From Klebsormidium nitens (lineage: Eukaryota > Streptophyta > Klebsormidiophyceae > Klebsormidiales > Klebsormidiaceae): DNA of 64,000 bases. The notes below the pieces were generated by a model that had not been told where the DNA came from, searched no databases, and worked only from the letters and a program-made list of their open reading frames with translations. A program made the position numbers and the translations under genes. Each line of letters starts with the position of its first letter. Position 1 is the stretch's first letter. Where the stretch lies: positions 217,608 to 281,607 of the forward strand of contig DF236997.1 of assembly GCA_000708835.1 (NCBI GenBank), given 5' to 3'. This document shows positions 13,541-26,533 of this stretch, in pieces.

Positions 13541-14946
13541 AGTTCAAGACGTTGTATGAGGTCGTAATCTAGTCGTCGGTATATTCATTCAATTGACTTT
13601 GAAGTCCAGTGTTACCTTTGTTAGTACCTTTTGCCCCTGTAAAAGTAGGAGATAGAAACAGTTCGGAGTAGGTTTTGTAGGATTGTGAACTGAAAGAGTG
13701 TTGATCTTGTCAAATCTGATGGATTTTGCCCGACGCCAGCGCATTGCTTGGGATTTGCAAAAGGTCTGGTGGAGCTTGCAGGAAAAGCATAATACAGTCC
13801 GAGTCAGATCGAAGTACCCATTGTATCGCATGTTGCAAAGCCCTTCCGAACACTGAGGCTTCACAATCAATGCAGTGAAGATCAGGATTAGAAAGTAAAG
13901 TTTTGGCAAATCATCGACTTTGATTGTGCTGGCCCTCAAGCTTAGCTTGTGGCAGACGTACCAGCTTGGCTGATGCGCGCATCATCGACGCGCAAGCGGA
14001 AAATGCGGAAGACTGCGCGCTGCATGATGGCCTGTCATTCGCGCGCCGGCAGCTCTATACGCTGAAGCATCGACAGACTTACATGCAAGGGATGCACTTT
14101 ATTTCGCCGTTCATAGGCCGGCTGCACCTGGTGAGGGAGCTTATTCAATATGGAGCCTTACAACAAATCGCGCCGGCCAGAGCTTTGATAATTGTCCAAG
14201 CGGCATGCGCGCTGCTGTGCAGCTAGTTAGTGTACAACAAGTCGACAAGTCGGAAAGGGCCCGCGCACATACTGAAGCAGGGGCCGCGTGTTGCATAATC
14301 ATTTGTTGTATACAACGATTCGTAAAACGCGCAGACTTTTTATCGACGGCATACAGCCCTCCATGTCACGGTTGCAGGCCATCCGGCGCTTGCATGCACA
14401 GCAGCGATTGGCTGGATGAGTCGCGAGGCGATCCGAGCACCGCACAGTCTCGAGTGCTTTCATCAGTCTTTCCAGTGCCGTGAAACTGGTCGACGTCAGT
14501 GTCAGGTTGATATGCATTTGATCAACAGCAGTGTCCTGGCAAATTACCGTACTGCCATTCGAATTCGCACCCCTAGGCCACGAATAATTAATTTCAAACT
14601 TTTTACGATTTCGCATCGACCAAACTGATTTATTTTTAAATTCGTTTTGTCCCATTTTCCCTGCTAAAAGACCTGTTTTTGGCCTTGAAAAGTTTGTATC
14701 TGCATTTCAACTATTCGACCAGGCAGGAAATAATTTCTTAAATTTTTCGACCTGGCCTTGAGTAATTATTTTTTATGCGAATTCACAATGGCAGTACGGT
14801 AAGAGTCGCTGCATAATAGGTACTGCTGTCTTCGGAAGGCCTCCCAGCTGGAGTAGAGATTGTAGTCACTGTTGCACCACCCTTTCTTCTGCGTTAACTT
14901 CACTAAGGTTCCTTCTTGCGAAAAGCTTTCCTGGTCAACTTGAGCA
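13541..14946. other. Intergenic, no gene recognised
   Basis: Contains the 3' flank of the ThuA-GSDH gene and the 5' flank of the glutathione S-transferase. It becomes AT-rich from about 14570 to 14770. No supported coding exon or RNA gene is seen. Confidence 0.5.
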
Positions 14947-17633
14947 ATGGCAGCCCAGAAGGGAGAACGGCAGCACACCGCCGCAGATCACCCAGTGGCG
15001 CCAGACTCCTCTGAGCAATATGAGATTGTTCTGTATGGAGCTCAGACTTGTCCCTTCAGTCAGCGCGCTAGAATAGCGGTCGATTCCAAGGGGCTCAAGT
15101 ACGAGTACAGAGAGACGGACCCATATGCTAAGCCGGAGGATCTGCTGGCGCACAACCCCAGGGGGGCGGTGCCGACGCTAGTGCACAATGGTGAGGGACA
15201 ATCAAACTCAGATCGACAGTGGTGTCAACGGAGTCCAACTTCTAGTTTGGTGCATGCATGAGATACAGCAGCTTTTATGACAATGTGCTACATGCGGTGG
15301 TCACAGCTTTGTGCAGTAGTTCGTGGATCGGTCTGGGTTCTTGTTTCTCAAATCAACGTAACCTTGAGTTTTGGGCGCTGCAGCTCGCTGGCTAAAATCT
15401 GCTTTTAATGCGCTGATATGAATTCCCCATTGATCTAAGTCATCTTTGTGGGGTAGCTGCTGCGATTGGTTTCAGTGGTGAAAGAGCTCTGGCGATCAGT
15501 ACCACAATCAAGAACAGCATTGCACCTTTCTGATGCTTAACTTCTGAAATGGTGGTCATATGTGGCCAGGCTGACTTTGAGTTGTAGCAATAGATTTGAG
15601 CTACTATAGTTTGTGGGTTGCCAAAACGAGACACATTCAGCGTAGAATTATAGAAACATAACAAAAAGTGGGGCGCCCGCGTGGATTTTGTCAATTTCGA
15701 GTCAGCTTAAATCTCCTGGAACATCAACAAGTCCGATTCTTTCTCGTGTATTGTTCAGCTTTGGTTTTCTTTCCACCACGTCAATGACCACCGTGTCCCT
15801 GCAAGCGTTGAAGTCTTGGATGCTTGAAAGCTGTATCAACTATTATCTGATCTCAAGCATTGAAGAGACATTCCAGGTCGCATTCGAGTCCAATGTCACG
15901 TATTACGAAAAGGCTATAGAGAGAAGCAGAAAATCAGCCTCTCCTTGTTTGGGCTCTCCTATTAAACTTCACATCTTTAATGTTCCTCAGGTAAGAGCGT
16001 GTACGAGTCGCTGGTGGTGGTGGAGTATGTGGACGAGGCTTGGCCAGGGGACGTGCACGGGCCGACTCTTCACTTCCTTCCGAAAAGGGACGTGCACCTA
16101 CGGGCCCTGGCCAGGATCTGGACGACATTCGTCCAGGTCAGCACCGGCGGTCCGAGCAGAGAGCTAGAATATGGCTCGGATTTAAATGAACTGTTTCAGG
16201 GCAAGGTTCAGAGAACCGTTTTAGGAATGGCTACCAGTCTCTGGTGGAAGGTCAATTGGTTTGTTCTCTTTCGAAGGTCTTCTGCGTTGTGAAGAGGTCA
16301 ATTCGGCCGGACGTGGTTTAAGGCGTCCCAGAGCACGGACTCATCGTTCAATTCTAATGGGCTTTGTTGGAAAGCACTAATTTCGGCTTGTCACATCGGT
16401 AAGCAGATACTCAGCTGTGCTCCTTTGAGGAGTGCACTTACAATCGAGACTCCAGCCCACCTTCTTGGAAATGGAAACCAAAATATGTGGAAGCCACTAA
16501 AAGCCCAGGACCAGAATGCTGAAAGCCCAGGAAAAGCACGGGACCTAAGTTTAAGGAAACTGTCGTCGCTGCCTCTCCTTCTGCCCTGAAGGCCAAGTTT
16601 GCATCATCGTCAACCAGTCATAGTGGCAACATGTTTCTCTCCTTTGTAACGAAGGACGAATATAGTTATAGTTCGTCGTCATGTGCCGCAAACTCCATTC
16701 CGGCCGACCGCTTACCTCAGGTCAATTGGGGGGCACTTGATTCGGAACAACTTCGAAGTCACTTAACCAGCGACACTGAACGCGAACTTCAGAAAGGTTT
16801 TTGGCTCCGCCTTTTGGCTTTTCCTGTGTTACCAGCTCACGGAGATCTCCGCCTCCTTGTTGCAGGATAAGCTGGTGCGCGGTTTCTTCGACTTGTTAGC
16901 AGCTCAAGACGAGTCGGAGCAGGAAGCTCTGAAGACGAAGCTGCTCGACAGTCTGAGAGAGTGGACGAAAGCGGCCGCTGAGATCCAGTCGAGCCCAGCA
17001 TCGGGGCCGTTTTTCATGGGCGAGCACTTTGGGATTGTAGACATCGCCTTCCTGCCCTTCGCTGTGAGGTACGAAGTGGGCTTGGCGAACTGCCGTTACT
17101 TGATTTTGAACTGAGGGACGAAAATGCGAGAGACTCTACGGGGGGAAAGAGAGCGGGGAAATGGCAATGCTTTGGTAAGCCGCTGTGGGATTTTGGTTGA
17201 AGGTTAGGGCTGTCGGATTGACTGCTGATGTGATGGTGATGTCGGGAGGCGGCATGTCTCTGAGAGCTCTCGTCAGCACCCGCCCGGACAATCGGTTCTC
17301 ATTCTCACGGCTCAGCAACTGTCATTCCTGGCTCACTTGATGGCATTACGAATCCACAGATTTTTCGCTTTAGCCTAAAGGTGGCTCCACTGAAGGAGCC
17401 GCTCTTCGACCTTGTTTGACAATCTGCGTGACCGCACACTCTGCAGATTCCCGGCCCTCGAACACTACCGAGGGTTCACAGTGCCGGACACCGACGAGTT
17501 TGCAGTCTACCACACATGGTTGAAAGCAGCGAGCGCGTTGCCCAGTGTTCAGTCAGCTATGCCCTCCGAAAAGGAAGTGATCGACTTCTATTCGAAGTAC
17601 GCCAAACGTGACGCCACGTGGAGAGAGCCATAG
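14947..17633 (+). CDS. Cysteine-type glutathione S-transferase (4 exons)
   Basis: Exons 14947-15190, 15991-16136, 16866-17068 and 17447-17633 join in phase to 259 aa. The N-terminal thioredoxin fold spans about 24-110: the active-site motif TCPFSQRAR puts the likely catalytic Cys at residue 35; NPRGAVPTL carries the cis-Pro that contacts glutathione; YESLVVVEYVDE is the usual glutathione-binding Glu-Ser element. An all-helical C-terminal domain follows (GPFFMGEHFGIVDIAFLP is the N-capping box region). A Cys instead of Ser or Tyr points to omega, lambda, DHAR or related classes, which typically do thiol transfer or dehydroascorbate or glutathionyl reduction rather than classical conjugation; the exact class cannot be fixed by eye. 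There is a short, hydrophilic 24-residue N-terminal extension and no clear targeting signal, so it is probably cytosolic. The ATG chosen is the first in frame. Confidence 0.9.
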
Positions 17634-20292
17634 ACTTGGGGCCCTGGAAGTTTTCGCGTCTAGTCATTGCACATTGAATTTGAATTGACCCCTGTGCTAA
17701 AGACTGTCCGGGTCACCAACAGATTGATTCTTTTGTGCCGTGCTGGTAAGCTCAGTACAACGTTATTTGAGGGGTCAACGGGAGCTAGATTTGGCTGAGT
17801 CACATCCTTGTTCGCCGGCTTTGCAACCGGCCCCTCTTGACTGTTTGAAGTCAACCAATTTTCAGAGGGGAGTCGGACAGTTTGAGCTAGCGCACTTGAT
17901 ACATAAAAAAGATTTGGAAAAGTAGCGGTTGAGGACTGACGAAGCAACGCTGCCCTCAGTCGCTCACATTTATTCGTCCTGTCGGCCAGATGATGGCGCC
18001 TGGCACGAACTTCATGCACTTCAATGATCCGCATGGATGGCTCATCCAGATTAAGTGGGCCGTTGTCACCAGAAAATGCGAAGCTTGATGCTCAATATGG
18101 CAGTCGGGGGCAATCTGAAATCTCCTGATTATACCCCTCATGATTGTTCGAAATCCTGCAGCATGCATGCACGTATATCTCAGAGCCCATATGTGATGGT
18201 ATATTCCTTCTTGACGGAAGTGTTGTAAACGGTAACGGCCATCCATCTGATGTAGTATATACACGCCATGGATTATAAGCAGCATGAAAAGGCCATTGAG
18301 TTTCAAATCTATATAAGCGCTCGAGCTCTTGATCTGTCGATTCTCTCAGACAACCGGCCCATTTTGAAATTGTGCATATGCGTCCAGTGACGTCTGATGA
18401 TCAGCGTCAAGTACTATAATAAACGCGTTTGACTCAGCCAACCAACTGTGTGGACGTCCTTTGTGCTACTTGTAACCACTGCAAAACACCAGGCCCTGCA
18501 CAAAGATAGCTTGAGCTTTGAGTTGTGCTCATATTCTCGCATTCCTAGTGCTCAGTGCGACACCCCATTGAGGCCGTGTATCAGGACGAACGGATACGCT
18601 TCCCAACAACCCAGCTCGCTAAGGAAGTACGGTTTAGACGTGTCTTAGTAGATAGGCTTGAACCGCATTTGATAGTTCGATGCATTTGAGCATTAAGCTT
18701 ATTAAACTGTGGCACTGCTGCTTCTGGGGGGCTTCTGGCTGAAGACGTTTTCAGGATGTGCAAGAAGGCACTGCTCCTGTTTACATATTAACGTTTGGTT
18801 TTAGAGAACGGAAGCTAGCGAGTGCAGGGCGAGTGCAAGACGCGCAAGGTGGATCTGGGCGGACGATCTCCAACTTCATCGACTTTGTGTGCGTCCCGAG
18901 CAGGACAGGAACGAATAGTCCAGCCAGCTGGCAAGCTCATCATTCTTCATCCGTAGAGTACTTCCAGCTGTCGGCAGCCACGCTTGGCCATGTGATTGAT
19001 CAGTCACGTAGATTTTGGATTCCTTTGCCTTTGGCCCACTCGACGATCGGCACTCAGGGGTGGCAGCTGGCGGGGCGCAACGGTCTGGTTGACGTCCCGG
19101 GTGCTTTCAGCGGAAGCCGCGCGGCCAGCGTTATGTGCCACTCACAAGTTGCGCGAGACACAGCCATCGCATCCGCGCATTCAAACTGGCCACGAGTCTG
19201 ACGAGTGCCAACAGCGCAATACTGCAATACATCAATGATCTTGGCGCAGTCAGCTGGGTGAATCTTAATCACCAGAATGCGCACTGCGCTTCTGCAAGTA
19301 AGACAATAGGCAGAGCGCCCTGCTGCCAGCAAGCGTAACCATCGAATGATGACCTCGCCAACGGCGTCCCGGTGTTAGGTCTCTTCTTCGACTGGCTCCC
19401 ACCACACCGCGCCATGGTTGCCACCACATGGTGTGCAACCGCCTGTATGACCAAACCGCTGCTGGCCAGCTGGCATTTCTTTTTTGCCGAGCGTCGCGTG
19501 CTGGCCTGTGATGCGGCCGGTTGACTACAAAAGGGACCGGGATACTCTCCAAGGTTGGGTGTCAAATTCTGGCCTGCACAAAGCAACCTACCTAAATCTA
19601 GAGCCTCCGGTGCTTGAACCTGCTTGAACCGACCACTTTAGTACAGGATCCAAGGCCCGGGGCATTTGTATCCGGCCTCCGCCAAGGCCACCGGGGACAT
19701 TTTCCTAATACCTGGGAAGTTCTACCGGCGAATCAGCCAGCAGCGCCTAACACGCTGCTTGATTCGCTGATAGCAACACGTGGTTCACATGGAGCTGAGA
19801 CCTCAGTTGCATGCTAGCTGTGCACTGTGCAATCATACTGGGTATAGTTCTAGCAGGCAGCTGTTCAAACCCTAATTTTGAAGCGCAGCACACACGGCTT
19901 CGCAACTCATCCTTGCAAACGGGCCTTGGCGAAGGATGCAAGAACCATAATACCGACGTAGGGTGCCGCGCCTTCCTCTTCGAATGTGTTGGAAAGAATC
20001 TAGCTGAGAGGCGATCAGGCAGGGTCCAGCAGATTGTTGCAGTACGTTAGCCTATGCAGGTCAAGAGTAGGAGCCCTGATGCTTGAGCAATCGTGGACCA
20101 GTCCTTGTGCAATAAAGAGAGCGAACTTCCTAGGCTGGCAGCCTTGCTTGTTCGTTGGTGGCTTCCTGCCCAAGCCAAATTTGTTGGAAGGAACGTTTGA
20201 AGAAACACGGTGTGGGATCTGCTTCGCTTTGTGACATTTGCCTCCAGCTTCTGTGATTGTCCAGAGTCTCTGGTGAGGTAGAGAGACGCACC
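17634..20292. other. Intergenic, no gene recognised
   Basis: About 2.7 kb between the GST and MYB genes. A 147-codon open stretch at 18758-19201 begins with GTG and looks like no family I know. No exon chain could be built. A 5' leader exon or promoter of the MYB gene probably lies in the right part. Confidence 0.5.
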
Positions 20293-23200
20293 ATGGTCAA
20301 GAATAAAATGGGAGTACTCGAGCTGGTGCATTCATCTCGTCAAGTCCCAGATAAGTCCTCATCAGAGGATGAGGGCCTTTGCTCACAATGGCAAGAGCAG
20401 GTGAGAGGAGAACCTCTTCCCACTGCTGAGGAGGTTGGGACTTACAGTTTGCACATTTTTGTTACTTTGTGGCCATCACGCTTCCTTCCGGGCCAGGACT
20501 TTTGAGAACCATGTGCTGCCATGAAAATGGAGCTTAGAGTGAGAGCCTGAAGCAGTTCTCATAAAGCAAGCCACAATTAGGTCCTGGTATGAGCCAGAGT
20601 AAACTCGACTTGCAGTTGTTGTGGCTTGTTGGCTATCTCTTTACGAGAGCGACTCTGGTTTATCCAAGTCCAGAACATGCCTTGGGCCTCCCAAATCCAG
20701 AAATTGAGCAAGCAACAATCATGAGGAATGACTGCGCCAAGCCATCACTTCAGGAGTCAGCTTGATGCCCGCCGCTTGATTTGTAACACGAACACTTTGT
20801 GTGCTGCAGGAAGATGAAATCCTGAAGGAGCTGGTGAAGAGGCATGGAAGTAAAAAGTGAGCGACATGCCTAGCTAGCCGTCTACTATTCACGTCAAACA
20901 CGGACTGCAACTTGGAACAGCCGTGAGAGCAGCGGCTAGAACTTGTGTAATAAGCAGGCAAAACAAGACTCTGCAATGCAATGACATGGAGACAAGTTCT
21001 AAAGAGTACACATGGTTTGGCGGAGCAACCAAGCAGATGTCAAACAACAAAGGTCTGTGTGGCCCGAACAGTTGGGGTCTCATGGCACAACACCAGCCTT
21101 GACTCGGGAGCAGGAGGACTGCATAACCCTGAATGCAAGGACGCTGATAGATGTCACCCGGTAGCTGAAAGCGCCATCCCTACTGCTCAGTGCTTGGCCT
21201 TCTAGTCGAGAAACACCCGCTGCTGCTTGGTGCCAATGCTGGAAAGACTTCTCTCAACCTCCCTTCTTGTTATTGACTCGCTACCTTGTACAAGTGTACT
21301 CTTCATCCGCACTGCAAGTTGTTGGCAGTGTATCAGAGTGTTAGCCGCTGACACCAGCACATGTCTTGCCCCAGGTGGGACCTAGTTGCGGCACGCCTCC
21401 CGGGCCGCTCTGCTCCAGACTGCAAAGAGCGGTGGCATGCGCAGCTGCACGCGTCCATGAACAAGAGCAGCTGGACAGAGGAGGAGGACAAGAAGCTGCT
21501 GGAGGCGAGGAAGGAGTGCGGCAACAAGTGGATGGAGATTGCGCAACGAGTACCAGGAAGGTGAGGGATAAGGGCCGGGCCCCAGGTGCAACATGTACGG
21601 AAATACCACTCTGGCAAAGGGATCGCTTGGCTGCTTGATTCTTTCTAGCTCGAAGTAGGGGCCTGAGGGTTGCTTGAGTAGACCAAATGGAGGGCATGGG
21701 TTAATGTAAGGAACCAAGGAAACGGGAAGGAATTTCAGTAGCGCAACCAGTCGGCACTAGTACTTCTATGGTGCGTCACAATTTTCAGCTCTTGCCTGTC
21801 CAGCTGAAAATGTAATGGATAAAAGTGGGGCTGTCAAGGGCCTTTCAACACTGAGCATTTACCAGGATTGAAAGGACAAACAGCTACCTATGATCGAAGG
21901 GATCAACTAGCACAGCCTTCATGTAAGATAGTTAGCTTTGCAAGGTTTTTGCTGACTCTCATATTGCCCCTGCGCTCGTGCAGAACTGACAACGCCGTTA
22001 AGAACCGGTACCAAGCACTGAAACGGCGGCAGGCCGAAGAGGCTTCCGCAGCGGCAGGTCCAGTGCCAACCACCACAGCTGCTGCGCCCGGCTTTTTGAT
22101 GGGGCCGCCGGAGCCCCAGCAACCCAGGCAGAAGAGGAAGTACACAAAACGGGCGGTGGTAAACAAGGAGCCTCTCGGCGTCATCGCTGAGGAAGACCTT
22201 CCCATAGGGTGAGTTCAACGCTCGATTTGGTCAATCATGAGAGTAGGTCTGAGGGCCAGCCGTGGACTCAAAACGGGTGCGTTTCAAGCAGACGATAGGG
22301 TCCATGCCCGGTTCCTTCTTGGTATCTTTTGCAGAGCAAGAGTGCTTAAATTGCAGAGCCTCTATTTCGAATTTTTGACAGGGACCTAAGTCGCTGTATT
22401 GAGAGATCTAAGTTGGTGTCGACTTGTCCTTTTGCAGGCCCTCCACTTCAGGGAGCGGCTTCAGCCATGCCGACAAGAAGCCGTGCATTCGGCCAGACTT
22501 GTCCATCCAGATCCCTTCCACCAGCTCCGCGGCTCCAGTCCTCCCTCTTGGTAAGGACTCTACTGCAAACGCAAAGCTTGGTTAGAGCAGTGCTAAGGGA
22601 GCCAACACACTTAATAGTGCATACCGATGAGGCTTCCAAAAGTCCAGAATGATCTCGAAATCAATACGGCCGTTGAAATATTGTCACGTCGCTTTCTGCA
22701 GCTGTGGGCCCCCCTGTCATCCCGGAACCACTAGCGTACTCCTTCCCTGGGAGAATGACTCCCAACATGATGTCCAGCGAAGCGGTGAGGTTGCTTTTCG
22801 AACTCGCAAATCTTGCCTCTCCTCCTCCGTTGAAGCAGCTCGGGCCAATTGTTGGGTGATCCATGGCGATGAAAGGTAACGCGAATCCGCATCCAGGACT
22901 TTGCAAGACCGCTCTCGCATTCTCGCCTGCTGGCACCGAGTTCGATTGGAAGCCCACGAGTGAGAGAGTCGACTGCTCAATCCGTCGCATATCGCTGACA
23001 GGCATGCTTCGCCGTCTGCAGATCCAGCAGCTCTTCTGCAGCTCCATGACGGACACACCCAGGGAGTCGATCGACATGGAGGAGGTAAACCCAAGCCTCT
23101 AACGATTGTCCCAGATCCAAGCTCGACAGAGCCCCCGAGCTGCCACGTGCATCATCGGTGCCCGCAAGTCTTACGGCATGGCTTCGCAGCATGCAAGCTT

Positions 23201-24425
23201 CGGGGCTTTGGCCCGGGGAAGCACACAAAAGGTTTGGAGCTGGCTTTTCTGCGCGCTTTCAGCCGTCAAGTCGTAAGCTTTCTGCCGATTTTCCTGATCA
23301 GGTCATGGGGTGGCTCACGGCACAGACGCCGACCCCCAGCACGCACTATCCCGGCACCGCCAGCGGCACCGCCAACAGCTCCCTCGCCTCTAGTTCCTTC
23401 CCCTCTGCCAGCAACACCCCCGCCAGGCTCACCCCCTCTCCCGGAAACATGGCCGGGTTCAAGTTCACCGGTCCCTCCCCGCGCCAGCTGATGTCGTCGG
23501 TACATGCAGCGGCTGACGATCGCAGGGGGTTTGCGTTAGGTGAGCACTTTGCGGGCTTGTCACTATTTCGTACGCGGCTGTTAACGGAAGTAGGTTAAGA
23601 ATATATTGTCAGTGTTACGGAGGGTAATGAGTCGTGTTGCGAGGATTCAAGGCATGGTCCCCATCGGTAGTCGGCTTCTAACATTTCAAGTGCAGTTAGC
23701 AGAGTTGGCCACCGTTTCTCACCTCCGAAGTCACAGACAAAGCGATGGTTACAAAGTCATCATGCTGACGTGCGCTTCTCCTGTGGCCGTCTTTGAAGCA
23801 CTTCGCAGCGCGTACGGCCACGGGGAGGCTGTACACATTTCGAAATACTTGAGTACTGCCCTCGCTGACTCGTCTAAGAGTGAATACAATTTTGCCAGCT
23901 GATGATTGTGTCGAAAGCATTTATAGCTCCAGAAGTGACGCTTTGAAAAGAGCATGTCGTGACCTGTAATGTGCGTAACTGTGCAGGGCACAGCCCGGCC
24001 AACCTGATGGGCCCGTCGCTGAACGTGAGCGAACTCGAGGATCTGGTGCGCCTTCTCTCGGGTTCGGAAGGAGCCGAGCCGCCGGCTTTTGGCGGATACG
24101 CGGATCTGCCGCGGAGAGGCGATGGTAAGTTGGGACACCTCGGTTTGCGCTTTACGGATTGTGCAGCGCCGTGGATGTGGTGCATGTTCGATGGATTTCT
24201 GCGGAGTAAGGCTCTAGGGACAGAAGACTAGTGGACACAGAAGAGAGGCGAAACGGTTTCAGAGCAGGCACTTGGCTCGATGGGTGAAGGCTCTCTGTTG
24301 CGGCTAAGCCCTTCAATCTGCTGGTCTGCTGACGGCAAAAGGCAACCAGTGTGATAGGACTGAAGCATTAGTCAACGGTTGCTGCAGGGACTCCTCGTGC
24401 ACTCATGCGTAGAGCAAACCTGTAG
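20293..24425 (+). CDS. R2R3-type MYB transcription factor, FOUR LIPS/MYB88-like (10 exons)
   Basis: Exons 20293-20400, 20810-20856, 21375-21560, 21984-22208, 22438-22550, 22702-22784, 23022-23084, 23302-23539, 23987-24124, 24388-24425 give 412 aa in one frame. R2 spans about 33-80 (W33, W53, W72) and R3 about 85-126 (W85, W104, with Y123 in place of the third Trp). The R3 recognition helix reads GRTDNAVKNRYQALKRR, close to the FLP/MYB88 signature and unlike ordinary plant R2R3-MYBs. R2 also shows the FLP-like DCKERW element. The rest is low-complexity and Pro/Ser/Ala-rich, with a basic patch (QKRKYTKR) that may be a nuclear signal. In land plants this family limits cell division in the stomatal lineage and represses cell-cycle genes; an alga without stomata would use it for a more general role (inference). 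The ATG at 20293 sits in a good context (accATGG). Confidence 0.87.
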
Positions 24426-26533
24426 CGGGAAAGGAAGCGATATTCCTTTCAAGTGCTTACGAGCCTCCGCTGCTTTCCTCATGCTGCAGGTCTCGATTCC
24501 TTCCAGACGATGGGAAGCACCCACAATTTCTCTTTCATGGGCATGGAGAGTACCCGGGGGCCGAGTTTTGACCACCTCAGCCACGGTTCTCTGTTCACAC
24601 GGCCCTCTTTTGATGATAAGATCAGGTGATTGACTGCGGTAGAGCAAGCATCTGTCCATTTGTTAATTGCCCCGGCTCTCCGGGTGAGTCACCTGAAGGT
24701 GACTGATTCTGGCCGGTGCAGAGCTGCAGAGTAGAGACCAGGTTTGAAAGTGAAACGATGATGATAGCTAGACGGGGTAGTATTTATTGCGCTGCAATCG
24801 TGCTTTGGAATGCAATACCGGGTTAGGTTAAGTTTGAATACGGAAGACCTCCAGGTGTAGGTTTTCCAAATCTCCAGGTAATTCTTCAAAAGTGAATCAG
24901 GTTTGGTCATTGAATCCAAAGGTGAGCCTCACGAAGAAGGCGGCCGGCTGAAACATTGAACTCTGGCACAGTAGAGAAACAACCAGGTGCACCATCACTG
25001 TAAGCAAGCAAGCCGCTTGCAACGAAAAAGCTATGCTTCACTGCAAGCACCCATTTCTGCACTTTTGAGTCTTGTTGCACGTTGCAGAGCATTGTCGTCG
25101 TAAAACATAACGCAACGCGGACCTAGGGAAGTAGATGGTGCCCTCAACCGAATTCGATCAATCACAAACATATTGATGTACTCATGGTCGATCTCAGGCA
25201 CGAGTCACCTCCATTTTTCTTCAAAAACGAACTCGGTGTACCTTGTGATAGTGGCAGATCCCTAGGCGCGGCGGGGCCTTAGCATATATCAGCATGTTTT
25301 GACGGGGTGTTGACATGGATGCTCGAGTTTTACCTTTTAAGTTTGAAGATCTTGATGGTATTGACGTGGTACGGACATGGATACTCGATCATATAATATT
25401 TCAAGTTTGAAATCCAATGATATCTGCTGGGTCACGTGATGAACATGTTGCAGCGCACTGTGTACAATGTTGACCTAGACAAACTTTCCAGATCGTAGCT
25501 TGATTCTTAGAGCTAAAACATTGATCACGTCAAGATGATGGTCACGACGTTGATTAGAACCGCGCAGATATGCGCGAGATATACGGGCAGAGGCATAGGC
25601 GGCTGCAGTGGAGGCCATCGGCCCGGGAATTGAGAAATCATTGAATGAGCTCGAAGATCGAACGTCATAAAATCTATCGTTCTATGTCTTTCTTACACAT
25701 GCTTTCAGTTGAGCAAAGATTGGAAAGAGCACCGTACATCGCAACCACTTGAATGACTCGGTGAAGGTCAGCTTCATGTTTCGATTTCATTGTAAATTGA
25801 CTCTGTTCTTTGTTGCTAGGAAGTGAAAGCCAATGGATCGGATCGTGAGGTAAGAATCCGGCTAGTTTAATCTTCCATCACAATATCATGTCAAAATGTA
25901 ACACTTTTCCTCTGCCACCTTTCCTTTTCACTTTGTCATCTGGTAGGTCCAAAGAACAGGAGAAACCGACCGACCATCTCGCTTTCCAGCTCTCAATCTC
26001 AGANNNNNNNNNNNNNNNNNNNNNNNNNNNNNNNNNNNNNNNNNNNNNNNNNNNNNNNNNNNNNNNNNNNNNNNNNNNNNNNNNNNNNNNNNNNNNNNNN
26101 NNNNNNNNNNNNNNNNNNNNNNNNNNNNNNNNNNNNNNNNNNNNNNNNNNNNNNNNNNNNNNNNNNNNCATGGGCTCGCCTGAGTTGTGAAGGACTCCAG
26201 GTTCCGCCATTCGACGGCTGAGAATTTAACTTCAACACACGATGCTTTGGAGGTTGCTGTTCTTTGTGTAACGCGTGGCATCTGCAGAGGGAGCCGCGTC
26301 TCTCCCAATCACAGTCGAGCAAACTGCTGACCTGTCACATTGTGGATGCGAGCTAGTTGCCCAGGCCTTCTTCCTTTGCTGCTCGCAGGGAAACGCTGCG
26401 CAGCATTGCCGTTGGCGTTGCCGGCGTTGGCTGTTGCGCACCAAGTAGCGCTACCTACATAATACTAACAGTAGGGGGGTGCGTATTGCTCTTTTGTGTC
26501 TCCTAAACCTGCACTTAGAGTAAACCTAGCAAA
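24426..26533. other. Intergenic with an assembly gap
   Basis: No coding exon recognised. An unresolved run of 165 N lies at 26004-26168. The region before the SecA start is the likely SecA promoter and leader. Confidence 0.5.
26004..26168. other. Assembly gap (N run)
   Basis: 165 unresolved bases about 365 bp upstream of the SecA start codon. Its true length and content are unknown; it could hide a repeat or promoter sequence. Confidence 0.99.

Noticed and set aside
14947-17633. Possible fungal or bacterial origin of the GST
   Set aside because: The Cys-type motif is shared by several eukaryotic and bacterial classes; by eye there is no basis to claim transfer.
18758-19201. 147-codon open frame between the GST and MYB genes
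   Set aside because: It starts with GTG, has no recognisable similarity and no splice partners, and composition is intergenic-like.
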